Source: Polytrichum commune (taxonomy: Eukaryota; Streptophyta; Polytrichopsida; Polytrichales; Polytrichaceae). Taken from it: a DNA stretch of 60,000 nucleotides. The position numbers and the translations under genes were made by a program. Shown in pieces: positions 27,413 through 37,260 of this stretch. Positions within the stretch are counted from its first letter, which is position 1; every line of letters starts with the position of its first letter. A model generated the notes under the pieces. That model was not told the DNA's origin, did no database searches, and saw only the letters and a list, made by a program, of their open reading frames with translations. The stretch covers positions 35,466,001 to 35,526,000 of the forward strand of contig OX485806.1 of the NCBI GenBank assembly GCA_950295325.1, in the 5' to 3' direction.

Positions 27413-30400
27413 CTCCCACTTTGCGAGGTGGCATTGTACTCCAACCCCATTATTTCACTTAACATCTCATGCCTATCCCTCGCTAAAGCCTTTGTAAGAA
27501 TATCCGCTACCATATATTGCGTTGGACAATATTCTAGCTCTACAACATTGTTTTCAATTTTCTCTCTAATAAAATGATGTTGCACATCTATATGTTTTGA
27601 CCTATCATGGTTGGTTGGGTTCTTAGCTAATGCCATAGAACCTTGGTTGTCGCACATCATGGTTGTCGCCTCCTCTTGTGCACAACCTACGTCCTCCATT
27701 AGTTGCCTTAGCCAAATGGCCTCCCTCGTGCATCGGTTCATGGCCATGTACTCCGCCTCCATTGTGGATTGAGCCACCGTTAGTTGTCGTTTGCTATTCC
27801 ACGTCACGGCCCCGTCTCCAACGAAGAAAACGTATCCGGAGGTAGACCTTCGGTTTTCCACATCGCCGGCCCAATCCGCGTCCGAATAACCTTTAAGGTT
27901 TATGTGTTGTCCTTCGATGCGCAACCTCATATCAATGGTGCCTTTCAAGTATCTCATGATTCGTTTCACGGCCATCCAATGCATCGGACCCGGTTGCGAC
28001 ATAAACCGACTTACCACGCTTACCGCGAATGCGAGGTCCGGTCTCGTGGCCACCATTGCGTACATCAACGACCCCACCGCCCTTTGGTACGGAATGTCCT
28101 TCATTTCGTGTGAATGCTTCTCGTATTCCTCCTCCGAAAGCTTCGCCAATGAGGTCTTGGTGTCGAGCGGGGTTGAGATGGGCTTACAATCACTCATGCC
28201 GAATCGCTCCAAAATGGTTTCGATGTAGCTTCGTTGATGCATGGTGATGGTGCGCGTCCTCCTATCCCGCTCGAAATGGACTCCGAGGAAGAAATGCAAC
28301 TCGCCGAGGTCGCTCATCTCGAACTCCTTCTCGAGGCTAGATTTCAACTCGTTGATCACGTCCACGTTGCTTGCCAAGATGATGAGGTCGTCTACATATA
28401 TGATTACGATCACAATGTAGTGGCAAGTTTGTAACACGTACAACGAGTGGTCCGCATGGCTCCTCGTAAAGCCTTTGTTCACAAAGAATATGTGAATGCA
28501 CTCGTACCACGCTCGTCCGGATTGCTTCAATCCGTAGAGCGATTTCCCCAACTTGCATACGAGGTGCTCTCGGCCTTTTTGGACAAACCCCTCCGGTTGC
28601 TCCATGTAGATGACCACGTGCAATTCGCCGTTCAAGAATGCGGTCTTGACGTCCATTTGATGTATCTCCAAGCCCATGGCCGCCGCCATTGCGAGGATGA
28701 CCCTAATGGTGTTGAATTTGGCCACGGGTGCGAAAGTCTCGCCGAAATCCACACCTTCCACTTGCGAGCACCCCTTGGCCACCAACCTCGCTTTGAACCG
28801 AACTACCGTACCGTTGGCATCCTTCTTCGTGCGAAACACCCACTTGCATTTCACGGCCTTGCGGCCCTTCGGCAATGGAACCAACTCCCACGTGGCGTTG
28901 GCTATGAGAGATTCGTACTCCTCTTGCATAGCCGACTCCCACTCGCTCGCATCACTCGATTCAAATGCTTCTCTCAAGTTTCTAGGTTCCCCAACCATTG
29001 CTATGTTTGCGTGCTCATCGTCTTCGGGTTGCGGAATGTGGTTCTTCCACCATTCCCCAAGAGGTTTGCGTGGCCTATCCGGATACCTAGAATTGCCTAT
29101 GGTCTCATTGCCATCTTGCGGTGGTGGAGGTGGTTTGGTTGCGGTTCTCTTACCGGCGTTAAGTTTCGATGCCTCCGCGCTACGAGTGGATTTCGCGGCC
29201 GGTACTTCGGCCTCCGACTCGTCCTCAATGTTCGGCTCCTCCTCGTCCGGCTCCGAAACGTCGCCGCTCGCCTCCAACTCCTCCGCTTCCGATTTGGGAG
29301 ATATGTCCACCTTCACCGTCGGTACTTCATCAACTCTCCCACTTGGACAATCCTCCAAATGCGTTTTGTCCTCGAAAAACACCACGTCCGGACTCTTGAT
29401 GATTTTCTTCGTCTCCAAGCACATGAGCCGATACGCCTTGGTGCCTTCGCAATATCCGAGGAACAAACACTTCACGCCCTTCGCATCCAACTTCGTTCGC
29501 CTTTGATCCGGCACCTTCGCGTAAGCCACGCATCCGAACACCCGCATGTGCGACACGTGCGGCATCCTCCCGCTCCACGCCTCCTCGGGTGTCATTCCTT
29601 CAACCGCCTTGGTGGGACACCGGTTGCGTACGTACGCCGCATTGCACACCGCCTCCGCCCAAAATTCGTGGCCGAGGCGTTGGGCATGAATCATGGACCG
29701 TGCCATCTCCACGATGGTGCGGTTGGCTCGCTCCGCCACGCCGTTTTGTTGCGGCGTGTAAGGTGAGGAGGTTTGCCGTGCAATGCCATGTTTGCTCAAG
29801 AAATCATCAAATGCCTTTGAAATGTATTCCCCCCCGTTATCCGACCTAAGAACCTTCACTACGTGCTCCGATTGCCTCTCCACCAAGGTTTTCCATTCTT
29901 TGAACCTTGCCAACACCTCCTTCTTGGACTTGAGCACGTACACCCAAATCTTGCGCGAGAAATCGTCAATGAAGGTGAGAAAATACCTTGCGCCCCCGAT
30001 GGACGCCGTTTTCATCGGCCCGCACACGTCGGAATGCACGAGCTCCAAGATCTTGGTGGCGCGGGTGCCTCCGTCCGTGGGGAATGGTCGCCTCGCTTGT
30101 TTGCCCTCCACACATCCTTCGCACGCGAAGGAATGCACGTCGCCTTGCGCCGCTCCCACGTCCATCCCGCTCACCATGCTTTGGAGCATTTTCACGCTAT
30201 TGGCGTTGAGATGCCCCAACCTCTTGTGCCAAAGCTCCAAAGGATGCGAGTTGGCCTCGGAATGCGCCAAAGAACTCGTTTCGGCCCCATTCAACACGTT
30301 GGTGTCCAATTGGTACAAATTGGACTCCAACGACGCCACGCCCAACATCTCGCCGTTGCTCGCCCTCACCACGCATCCCAACGAGTTGAAATGCACTTTC

Positions 30401-31464
30401 AAACCCCTCGAAATGAGCTTGCTCACCGAAAGCAAGTTGGAATGCATTTTCGGCACATGAAGCACGTCGTGCATTCTAATGCTCCGCACACGGCCTTTCA
30501 CGCGGGTTTCCACTAGTATGGAGCCTTTGCCTACGGCATCTACCATGCCGTTATCACCCATAAACACTTTGCGACCCGTGACGGGTTCGTAAGTGTCGAA
30601 AAAATGCTTATGTGGTGTCATGTGTTGCGAGGCCCCCGAATCCACGATCCATCTAGTGGCGGAGCTTTTAGACGCCCCATCTCTCGCTACAAATGCAAAA
30701 TCATCACTCGACCTTGCCATGTTTGCGTTCGCCTTGCGTTTCATTCGACAATTACGAGCAATGTGGCCCAACTTACCACAATTGTAGCACCTCGGGCCGT
30801 CGCCGCGCCTCTCGTTGTTGTCGAACGCTCGAGGTTGGCGGGACAACATGGCCGCATCGTCGCCTTGAGGCTCCTTCTCCTTCCTCTTGGACACCTCGTG
30901 CATGAGACGTGCGGTGATGAAGTCCAACTTGAGCTCCGAAATGGGGCGCGTCTCCAATGCGGTGATCAAATGCTCGAACGAGGGCGGTAGGCTATCGAGC
31001 AAGGTCATGACCACGTCCTCGTCCTTCATAGGCACCTCCAAGCACGTGAGTTGGTCCGCAAGAGATTTTACCTTGTTGATGTGCGTGAGGATGTCGTCGC
31101 CCTCGTCCATCTTGATGGTGAAGAACTTGCGCCTTATGAACAAGATGTTGGACAAGCTTTTGGTTTCGTGGATGTTGCACAAGGTCTTCCACGCTTCCGC
31201 GGGTCCCTTGCATCCTTTGATGTGCGCCAACTCCTTGTCCACCAAACTCATGGCAATGATGGCGAAGGCTTTCTTGCATCGTCGCTCGTACGCCTTCTTG
31301 ACTTCGTCGCTCGCCGTAGAAGGCGGTGGCAACTCCGAACCATCCACGATCTCCCAAAGATCTTTGGTGGACATGGCCATCTCCAATTTAAACTTATAGA
31401 GGTTGAAGTTCTCGCCACCGAACTTGTCAACCGATATAAGTCCATCGTTTTCCCTAGAAGCCAT
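27400..31464 (-). CDS. Copia Gag-Pol polyprotein, intact, 1354 aa (E10)
   Basis: Minus-strand frame from the first in-frame ATG (31464-31462) to a TAG at 27402-27400 inside the 3' LTR. Gag with CCHC knuckle near residue 226; protease DSGAS with Asp 275; integrase D479, D542, E578; acidic linker; RT YVDD at about 1023-1026; RNase H residues near 1195 and 1236. No stop, frameshift or missing catalytic residue. With identical LTRs and a target duplication around it, this is the best candidate for a source of active proteins here. Gag and Pol share one frame, so any Gag excess must arise by processing or splicing, not frameshifting. Confidence 0.96.
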   Translation of the reverse strand: MASRENDGLISVDKFGGENFNLYKFKLEMAMSTKDLWEIVDGSELPPPSTASDEVKKAYERRCKKAFAIIAMSLVDKELAHIKGCKGPAEAWKTLCNIHETKSLSNILFIRRKFFTIKMDEGDDILTHINKVKSLADQLTCLEVPMKDEDVVMTLLDSLPPSFEHLITALETRPISELKLDFITARLMHEVSKRKEKEPQGDDAAMLSRQPRAFDNNERRGDGPRCYNCGKLGHIARNCRMKRKANANMARSSDDFAFVARDGASKSSATRWIVDSGASQHMTPHKHFFDTYEPVTGRKVFMGDNGMVDAVGKGSILVETRVKGRVRSIRMHDVLHVPKMHSNLLSVSKLISRGLKVHFNSLGCVVRASNGEMLGVASLESNLYQLDTNVLNGAETSSLAHSEANSHPLELWHKRLGHLNANSVKMLQSMVSGMDVGAAQGDVHSFACEGCVEGKQARRPFPTDGGTRATKILELVHSDVCGPMKTASIGGARYFLTFIDDFSRKIWVYVLKSKKEVLARFKEWKTLVERQSEHVVKVLRSDNGGEYISKAFDDFLSKHGIARQTSSPYTPQQNGVAERANRTIVEMARSMIHAQRLGHEFWAEAVCNAAYVRNRCPTKAVEGMTPEEAWSGRMPHVSHMRVFGCVAYAKVPDQRRTKLDAKGVKCLFLGYCEGTKAYRLMCLETKKIIKSPDVVFFEDKTHLEDCPSGRVDEVPTVKVDISPKSEAEELEASGDVSEPDEEEPNIEDESEAEVPAAKSTRSAEASKLNAGKRTATKPPPPPQDGNETIGNSRYPDRPRKPLGEWWKNHIPQPEDDEHANIAMVGEPRNLREAFESSDASEWESAMQEEYESLIANATWELVPLPKGRKAVKCKWVFRTKKDANGTVVRFKARLVAKGCSQVEGVDFGETFAPVAKFNTIRVILAMAAAMGLEIHQMDVKTAFLNGELHVVIYMEQPEGFVQKGREHLVCKLGKSLYGLKQSGRAWYECIHIFFVNKGFTRSHADHSLYVLQTCHYIVIVIIYVDDLIILASNVDVINELKSSLEKEFEMSDLGELHFFLGVHFERDRRTRTITMHQRSYIETILERFGMSDCKPISTPLDTKTSLAKLSEEEYEKHSHEMKDIPYQRAVGSLMYAMVATRPDLAFAVSVVSRFMSQPGPMHWMAVKRIMRYLKGTIDMRLRIEGQHINLKGYSDADWAGDVENRRSTSGYVFFVGDGAVTWNSKRQLTVAQSTMEAEYMAMNRCTREAIWLRQLMEDVGCAQEEATTMMCDNQGSMALAKNPTNHDRSKHIDVQHHFIREKIENNVVELEYCPTQYMVADILTKALARDRHEMLSEIMGLEYNATSQSGSIGR

Positions 31465-31574
31465 TTTCAAACCGAATGCAACCTCCCACTCACTCAATGT
31501 AGTACAAGGGCTTAGAAACCCTCAAGGAAGTTTAGAAAATGATTTTAAACTTTGGAATTAATTCAAGGTTCTCA

Positions 31575-32272
31575 CACACTCAAGTCAGCACCTTTCCACT
31601 CCAAAGCTAAGCCAAATAACTATATAACCATCAAAAAACCACAACTAAGCCTTTTGGAACTCAAAACACCTCAAAGTAAGCATAGAATGGATGGATCTCT
31701 CAAGTCAGCACCTTTCCACTCCAAAACTAAGCCAAATAACTATATAACCATCAAAAAGCCACAACTAAGCCTTTTGGAACTCAAAACACCTCAAAGTAAG
31801 CATAGAATGGATGGATCTCTCAAGTCAGCACCTTTCCACTCCAAAACTAAGCCAAATAACTATATAACCATCAAAAAGCCACAACTAAGACTTTTGGAAC
31901 TCAAAACACCTCAAAGTAAGCATAGAATGGATGGATCTCTCAAGTCAGCACCTTTCCACTCCAAAACTAAGCTTAATAACTATATAACCATCAAAAAGCC
32001 ACAACTAAGCCTTTTGGAACTCAAAACACCTCAAAGTAAGCATAGAATGGATGGATCTCTCAAGTCACACCTTTCCACTCCAAAACTAAGCTTAATAACT
32101 ACATAACCATCAAAAAGCCACACCTAAGCCTTTTGGAACTCAAAACACCTCAAAGTAAGCATAGAATGGATGGATCTCTCAAGTCAGCACCTTTCCACTC
32201 CAAAACTAAGCTTAATAACTACACAACCATCAAAAAGCCACAACAAAGCCTTTTGGAACTCTAATCACCTCA
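31575..32272 (-). repeat. 120-bp tandem repeat array in E10 leader, 6 units
   Basis: Six units; the three nearest gag carry the TTTGGC core and the three near the primer site the TTAAGC core. One unit lacks a base pair (AAGTCACACC, near 32065). Confidence 0.93.
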
Positions 32273-32500
32273 AACCCTCAAAATGCGAATCGATCTCACA
32301 TAAACACTCAAGATACAATGAACCTCAACCTAAGGTATCCTCCACGCTGGTCCAAGTGTCCAAGAATGCTCCAAGGCGCTCCAAAAATGCTCCAAAACTC
32401 CAAAACTCCACCAAAAGCTTGAAACACCTTCAAATCGCCTCCGATCAAATCCGACTCTCTCCTACCTCCTCCTAAGCTGATCTCTAAGCTCTAAAGCAAA

Positions 32501-32514
32501 GTGGGCCCATAACC
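32501..32514 (-). promoter_or_regulatory. E10 primer-binding site, half-tRNA iMet type
   Basis: Minus-strand GGTTATGGGCCCAC abutting the LTR end. Confidence 0.86.
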
Positions 32515-32706
32515 TATTGGGAAATGAGAGGAGAAAGCAAACACATCAGCGTAGAAAGGTAGAACACAACACACAAGGATTGCATACAATGGAGAGAGTG
32601 ATAAGCTCCTCCCCTTATGCCTTTATTTATATGTGTAGGTTAGGACCAGCCGTGACAACCCATATGGGACAATGTCACCGATGCAACCTAACACTACCTT
32701 CCAATA
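32515..32706 (-). repeat. E10 5' LTR, subfamily B, 192 bp
   Basis: Identical by eye to the 3' LTR, so very little time has passed since insertion. Confidence 0.95.
32622..32631 (-). promoter_or_regulatory. Overlapping TATA box and AATAAA in the E10 LTR
   Basis: TATAAATAAA on the minus strand, 76 bp into the LTR. TATAAATA would set a start site about 30 bp on, in the CTCTCTCC stretch; the overlapping AATAAA is well placed to direct 3' end formation of the genomic RNA in the downstream LTR. Confidence 0.6.
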
Positions 32707-33848
32707 CGAAGGCGTACCGGCTCATTTGCTTGGAGACTAAGAAAATCATCAAGAGTCCGGACGTGGTGTTTTTTGAGGACAAAACGCATTTGGAGGATTG
32801 TCCAAGTGGGAGCATTGACGAAACACCGGCGGTCAAGGTGGACATATCCGCCAAATCACACGTGGACGAGTCGGAGGCCAACGGCGACGATCCTTTGGAG
32901 GAGCTCGACATCGAGGAGGAGGAGAATGCGGAGGCCGACATTCCGGCCACGAAATCCACTCGTAGCGCGGAGGCATCGAAACTTGACTACGGTAAGAAAC
33001 CCGCAACCAAAGCACCTCCACCACCGCAACATAGCAATGAAACCATGGGCCATTCTAGGTATCCGGATAGGGCACGCAAACCGCTCGGGGAATGGTGGAA
33101 GAACCACATTCCGCCGCCCCAAGACAAAGAGCATGCAAACATGGCAACCATCGGGGAACCTAGAAATGTGAGAGAGGCCATTGAATCGAGTGATGCGAGC
33201 GAGTGGGAGTTGGCTATGCAAGAGGAGTTCGAATCTCTCATTGCCAACGGCACGTGGGAGTTAACTCCGTTGCCGAAGGGCCGCAAGGCCGTGAAGTGCA
33301 AATGGGTGTTTAAAACGAAAAAAGATGCGAGAGGCGTGGTGGTTCGTTTCAAAGCAAGGTTAGTAGCAAAGGGGTGCTCGCAAGTGGAAGGCGTGGATTT
33401 CGGCGAAACCTTTGCACCGGTGGCCAAATTCAACACCATTCGAGTCATACTCGCATTGGCGGCGGCCATGGGCTTGGAGATACATCAAATGGACGTGAAG
33501 ACCGCATTCTTGAACGGCGAATTGGACGTGGTGATCTACATGGAGCAACCGGAGGGGTTCGTGCAAAAAGGGCGAGAGCATCTCGTATGCAAGTTGAGGA
33601 AATCGCTCTACGGATTGAAGCAATCCGGACGAGTATGGTACGAATGCATTGACGTGTTCTTCGTGAACAAAGGCTTTACGAGGAGCCATGCGGATCACTC
33701 GTTGTATGTTTTGCAAACTTGCAACTACATTGTGATTGTCATCATATATGTGGACGACCTCGTGATTTTGTCGGACGACGTGGACATGATCAACGAGTTG
33801 AAGGCTAGCCTCGAGCGCGAATTCGAGATGAGCGACCTCGGCGAGTTG
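32707..33848 (+). pseudogene. E9 piece 2, copia linker and reverse transcriptase
   Basis: Resumes E9 from the repeated CGAAG through the acidic linker (SHVDESEAN type), the TWELTPLPKGRKAVKCKW start of RT, and the YVDD motif to LGEL, where E11 cuts in at AGTTG (33844-33848). The frame is open. It is the direct continuation of piece 1 and has the same A sublineage markers as E7. Confidence 0.92.
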
Positions 33849-34040
33849 TATTGGAAGGTAGTGTTAGGTTGCATCGGTGACATTGTCCCATATGGGTTGT
33901 CACGGCTGGTCCTAACCTACACATATAAATAAAGGCATAAGGGGAGGAGCTAATCACTCTCTCTATTGTATGCAATCCTTGTGTGTTGTGTTCTACCTTT
34001 CTACGCTGATGTCTTTGCTTTCTCCTCTCATTTCCCAAAA
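33849..34040 (+). repeat. E11 5' LTR, subfamily B, 192 bp
   Basis: Starts TATTGGAAGG; the variant end CCCAAAA is followed at once by the primer-binding site. Confidence 0.94.
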
Positions 34041-34054
34041 GGTTATGGGCCCAC
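34041..34054 (+). promoter_or_regulatory. E11 primer-binding site, half-tRNA iMet type
   Basis: GGTTATGGGCCCAC directly after the LTR. Confidence 0.86.
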
Positions 34055-34284
34055 TTTGCTTTAGAGCTTAGAGATCAGCTGAGGAGGAGGTAGGAGAGAG
34101 TCGGATCTGATCGGAGGCGATTTGAAGGTGTTTCAAGCTTTTGGTGGAGTTTTGGAGTTTTGGAGCATTTTTGGAGCGCCTTGGAGCATTCTTGGACACT
34201 TGGACCAGCGTGGAGGATACCTTAGGTTGAGGTTCATTGTATCTTGAGTGTTTATGTGAGATCGATTCGCATTTTGAGGGTCTG

Positions 34285-35657
34285 AGGTGATTAGAGTTCC
34301 AAAAGGCTTTGTTGTGGCTTTTTGATGGTTATGTAGTTATTAAGCTTAGTTTTGGAGTGGAAAGGTGCTGACTTGAGAGATCCATCCATGCTATGCTTAC
34401 TTTGAGGTGTTTTGAGTTCCAAAAGGCTTAGGTGTGGCTTTTTGATGGTTATATAGTTATTAAGCTTAGTTTTGGAGTGGAAAGGTGCTGACTTGAGAGA
34501 TCCATCCATTCTATGCTTACTTTGAGGTGTTTTGAGTTCCAAAAGGCTTAGGTGTGGCTTTTTTGATGGTTATGTACTTATTAAGCTTAGTTTTGGAGTG
34601 GAAAGGTGCTGACTTGAGAGATCCATCCATGCTATGCTTACTTTGAGGTGTTTTGAGTTCCAAAAGGCTTAGGTGTGGCTTTTTGATGGTTATATAGTTA
34701 TTAAGCTTAGTTTTGGAGTGGAAAGGTGCTGACTTGAGAGATCCATCCATTCTATGCTTACTTTGAGGTGTTTTGAGTTCCAAAAGGCTTAGGTGTGGCT
34801 TTTTTGATGGTTATGTAGTTATTAAGCTTAGTTTTGGAGTGGAAAGGTGCTGACTTGAGAGATCCATCCATTCTATGCTTACTTTGAGGTGTTTTGAGTT
34901 CCAAAAGGCTTAGGTGTGGCTTTTTGATGGTTATGTAGTTATTAAGCTTAGTTTTGGAGTGGAAAGGTGCTGACTTGAGAGATCCATCCATTCTATGCTT
35001 ACTTTGAGGTGTTTTGAGTTCCAAAAGGCTTAGGTGTGGCTTTTTGATGGTTATATAGTTATTAAGCTTAGTTTTGGAGTGGAAAGGTGCTGACTTGAGA
35101 GATCCATCCATTCTATGCTTACTTTGAGGTGTTTTGAGTTCCAAAAGGCTTAGGTGTGGCTTTTTGATGGTTATATAGTTATTAAGCTTAGTTTTGGACT
35201 GGAAAGGTGCTGACTTGAGAGATCCATCCATTCAAAACTAACTTTGAGGTGTTTTGAGTTCCAAAAGGCTTAGGTGTGGCTTTTTTGATGGTTATGTAGT
35301 TATTAAGCTTAGTTTTGGAGTGGAAAGGTGCTGACTTGAGAGATCCATCCATTCTATGCTTACTTTGAGGTGTTTTGAGTTCCAAAAGGCTTAGGTGTGG
35401 CTTTTTGATGGTTATGTAGTTATTAAGCTTAGTTTTGGAGTGGAAAGGTGCTGACTTGAGAGATCCATCCATTCTATGCTTACTTTGAGGTGTTTTGAGT
35501 TCCAAAAGGCTTAGGTGTGGCTTTTTGATGGTTATATAGTTATTAAGCTTAGTTTTGGAGTGGAAAGGTGCTGACTTGAGAGATCCATCCATTCTATGCT
35601 TACTTTGAGGTGTTTTGAGTTCCAAAAGGCTTAGGTGTGGCTTTTTTGATGGTTATG
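34285..35657 (+). repeat. 120-bp tandem repeats of E11 leader, left part (11+ units)
   Basis: Eleven unit boundaries before E12 interrupts a twelfth. The first four units form a duplicated pair: a GCTATGC-type unit followed by a TCTATGC-type unit, twice, about 241 bp per pair. Confidence 0.94.
35653..35657. other. Left target-site duplication of E12 (TTATG)
   Basis: TTATG repeated at 41502-41506; uninterrupted repeat units have it once. Confidence 0.93.
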
Positions 35658-35849
35658 TATTGCAAGATAGTGTTAGGTTGCATCGGTGACATTGTCCCAT
35701 ATGGGTTGTCTACGCTGGTCCTAACCCATACATATAAATAAAGGCATAAGGGGAGGAGCTAATCACTCTCTCCATTGTATGCAACCATTGTGTATTGTGT
35801 TCTTGCTTGCTACGCTGATCTCTTTGCTTCTTCCTCTCATTTCCCAATA
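35658..35849 (+). repeat. E12 5' LTR, subfamily A, 192 bp
   Basis: Starts TATTGCAAGATAG, ends CCCAATA; A-type U5 with CAACCATTGTG and CTTGCTTGC. Confidence 0.95.
35733..35742 (+). promoter_or_regulatory. Overlapping TATA box and AATAAA in the E12 LTR
   Basis: TATAAATAAA, 76 bp into the LTR, same place and spacing as in subfamily B. Confidence 0.6.
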
Positions 35850-35863
35850 GGTTATGGGCCCAC
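35850..35863 (+). promoter_or_regulatory. E12 primer-binding site, half-tRNA iMet type
   Basis: GGTTATGGGCCCAC directly after the LTR. Confidence 0.86.
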
Positions 35864-36089
35864 TTTGCTTTAGAGCTTAGAGATCAACTTAGGAAGAGGT
35901 AGGAGAGAGCCGGATCTGATCGGAGGCGATTTGGAGGTGTTTCAAGCTTTTGGTGGAGTTTTGGAGTTTTGGACCACTTTTGGAGCGCCTTGGAGCATTC
36001 TTGGACACTTGGACCAGCGTGGAGGACACGTTAGGTTGAGGTTCATTGTATCTTGAATGTTTATGTGAGATCGATTCGCATTTTGAGGG

Positions 36090-37150
36090 TTTGAGGTGTT
36101 TTGAGTTCCAAAAGGCTTAGGTGTGGCTTTTTGACGGTTATGTAGTTATTAAGCTTAGTTTTGGAGTGGAAAGGTGCTGACTTGAGAGATCCATCCATTC
36201 TATGCTAACTTTGAGGTGTTTTGAGTTCCAAAAGGCTTAGGTGTGGCTTTTTGATGGTTATGTAGTTATTAAGCTTAGTTTTGGAGTGGAAAGGTGCTGA
36301 CTTGAGAGATCCATCCATTCAAGACTAACTTTGAGGTGTTTTGAGTTCCAAAAGGCTTAGGTGTGGCTTTTTGATGGTTATGTAGGTATTAAGCTTAGTT
36401 TTGGAGTGGAAAGGTGCTGACTTGAGAGATCCATCCATTCTATGCTTACTTTGAGGTGTTTTGAGTTCCAAAAGGCTTAGGTGTGGCTTTTTGATGGTTA
36501 TGTAGGTATTAAGCTTAGTTTTGGAGTGGAAAGGTGCTGACTTGAGAGATCCATCCATTCTATGCTTACTTTGAGGTGTTTTGAGTTCCAAAAGGCTTAG
36601 GTGTGGCTTTTTGATGGTTATGTAGTTATTAAGCTTAGTTTTGGAGTGGAAAGGTGCTGACTTGAGAGATCCATCCATTCAAAATTAACTTTGAGGTGTT
36701 TTGAGTTCCAAAAGGCTTAGTTTTGGCTTTTTGATGGTTATGTAGTTATTTGGCTTAGTTTTGGAGTGGAAAGGTGCTGACTTGAGAGATCCATCCATTC
36801 AAAACTAACTTTGAGGTGTTTTGAGTTCCAAAAGGCTTAGTTTTGGCTTTTTGATGGTTATGTAGTTATTTGGCTTAGTTTTGGAGTGGAAAGGTGCTGA
36901 CTTGAGAGATCCATCCATTCAAGACTAACTTTGAGGTGTTTTGAGTTCCAAAAAGCTTAGTTGTGGTTTTTTGATGGTTATGTAGTTATTTGGCTTAGTT
37001 TTGGAGTGGAAAGGTGCTGACTTGAGAGATCCATCCATTCAAAACTAACTTTGAGGTGTTTTGAGTTCCAAAAGGCTTAGTTTTGGCTTTTTGATGGTTA
37101 TGTAGTCATTTGGCTTAGCTTTGGAGTGGAAAGGTGCTGACTTGAGTGTG
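36090..37150 (+). repeat. 120-bp tandem repeat array in E12 leader, 9 units
   Basis: Five TTAAGC-core units then four TTTGGC-core units, the same order as in E1. The array ends with the GTGTGTGAGAACC tail and about 110 bp of A-T rich leader before gag. Confidence 0.95.
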
Positions 37151-37260
37151 TGAGAACCTTGAATTAATTCCAAAGTTTAAAATCAAATTCTAAAATTTTG
37201 GAGGGTTTTTTAGCCCTCGTGGTACATTAAGTGAGTGGGAGCTTGCATTTGAGTTGCAAA

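Larger units (their letters stand above)
27221..32706 (-). mobile_element. E10, complete copia element, subfamily B
   Basis: 5486 bp with both LTRs (identical by eye), primer site, six leader repeats, an intact Gag-Pol frame, a polypurine tract and a 5-bp target duplication. It is inserted in E9. It has every part needed for autonomous transposition and is one of the two youngest insertions in the window (with E12). Confidence 0.96.

Noticed and set aside
28447-29766. Long open frame (439 codons) antisense to the E10 integrase and RT region, recurring opposite E6, E11 and E13
   Set aside because: It exists only as the complement of the intact Pol frame, has no family resemblance, and is broken differently in subfamily A. 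High G/C at third codon positions explains its openness.
34041-34054. Primer site read as complementary to a tRNA 3' end
   Set aside because: No TGG start as expected opposite a CCA end; the match is to the anticodon arm of initiator tRNA-Met.
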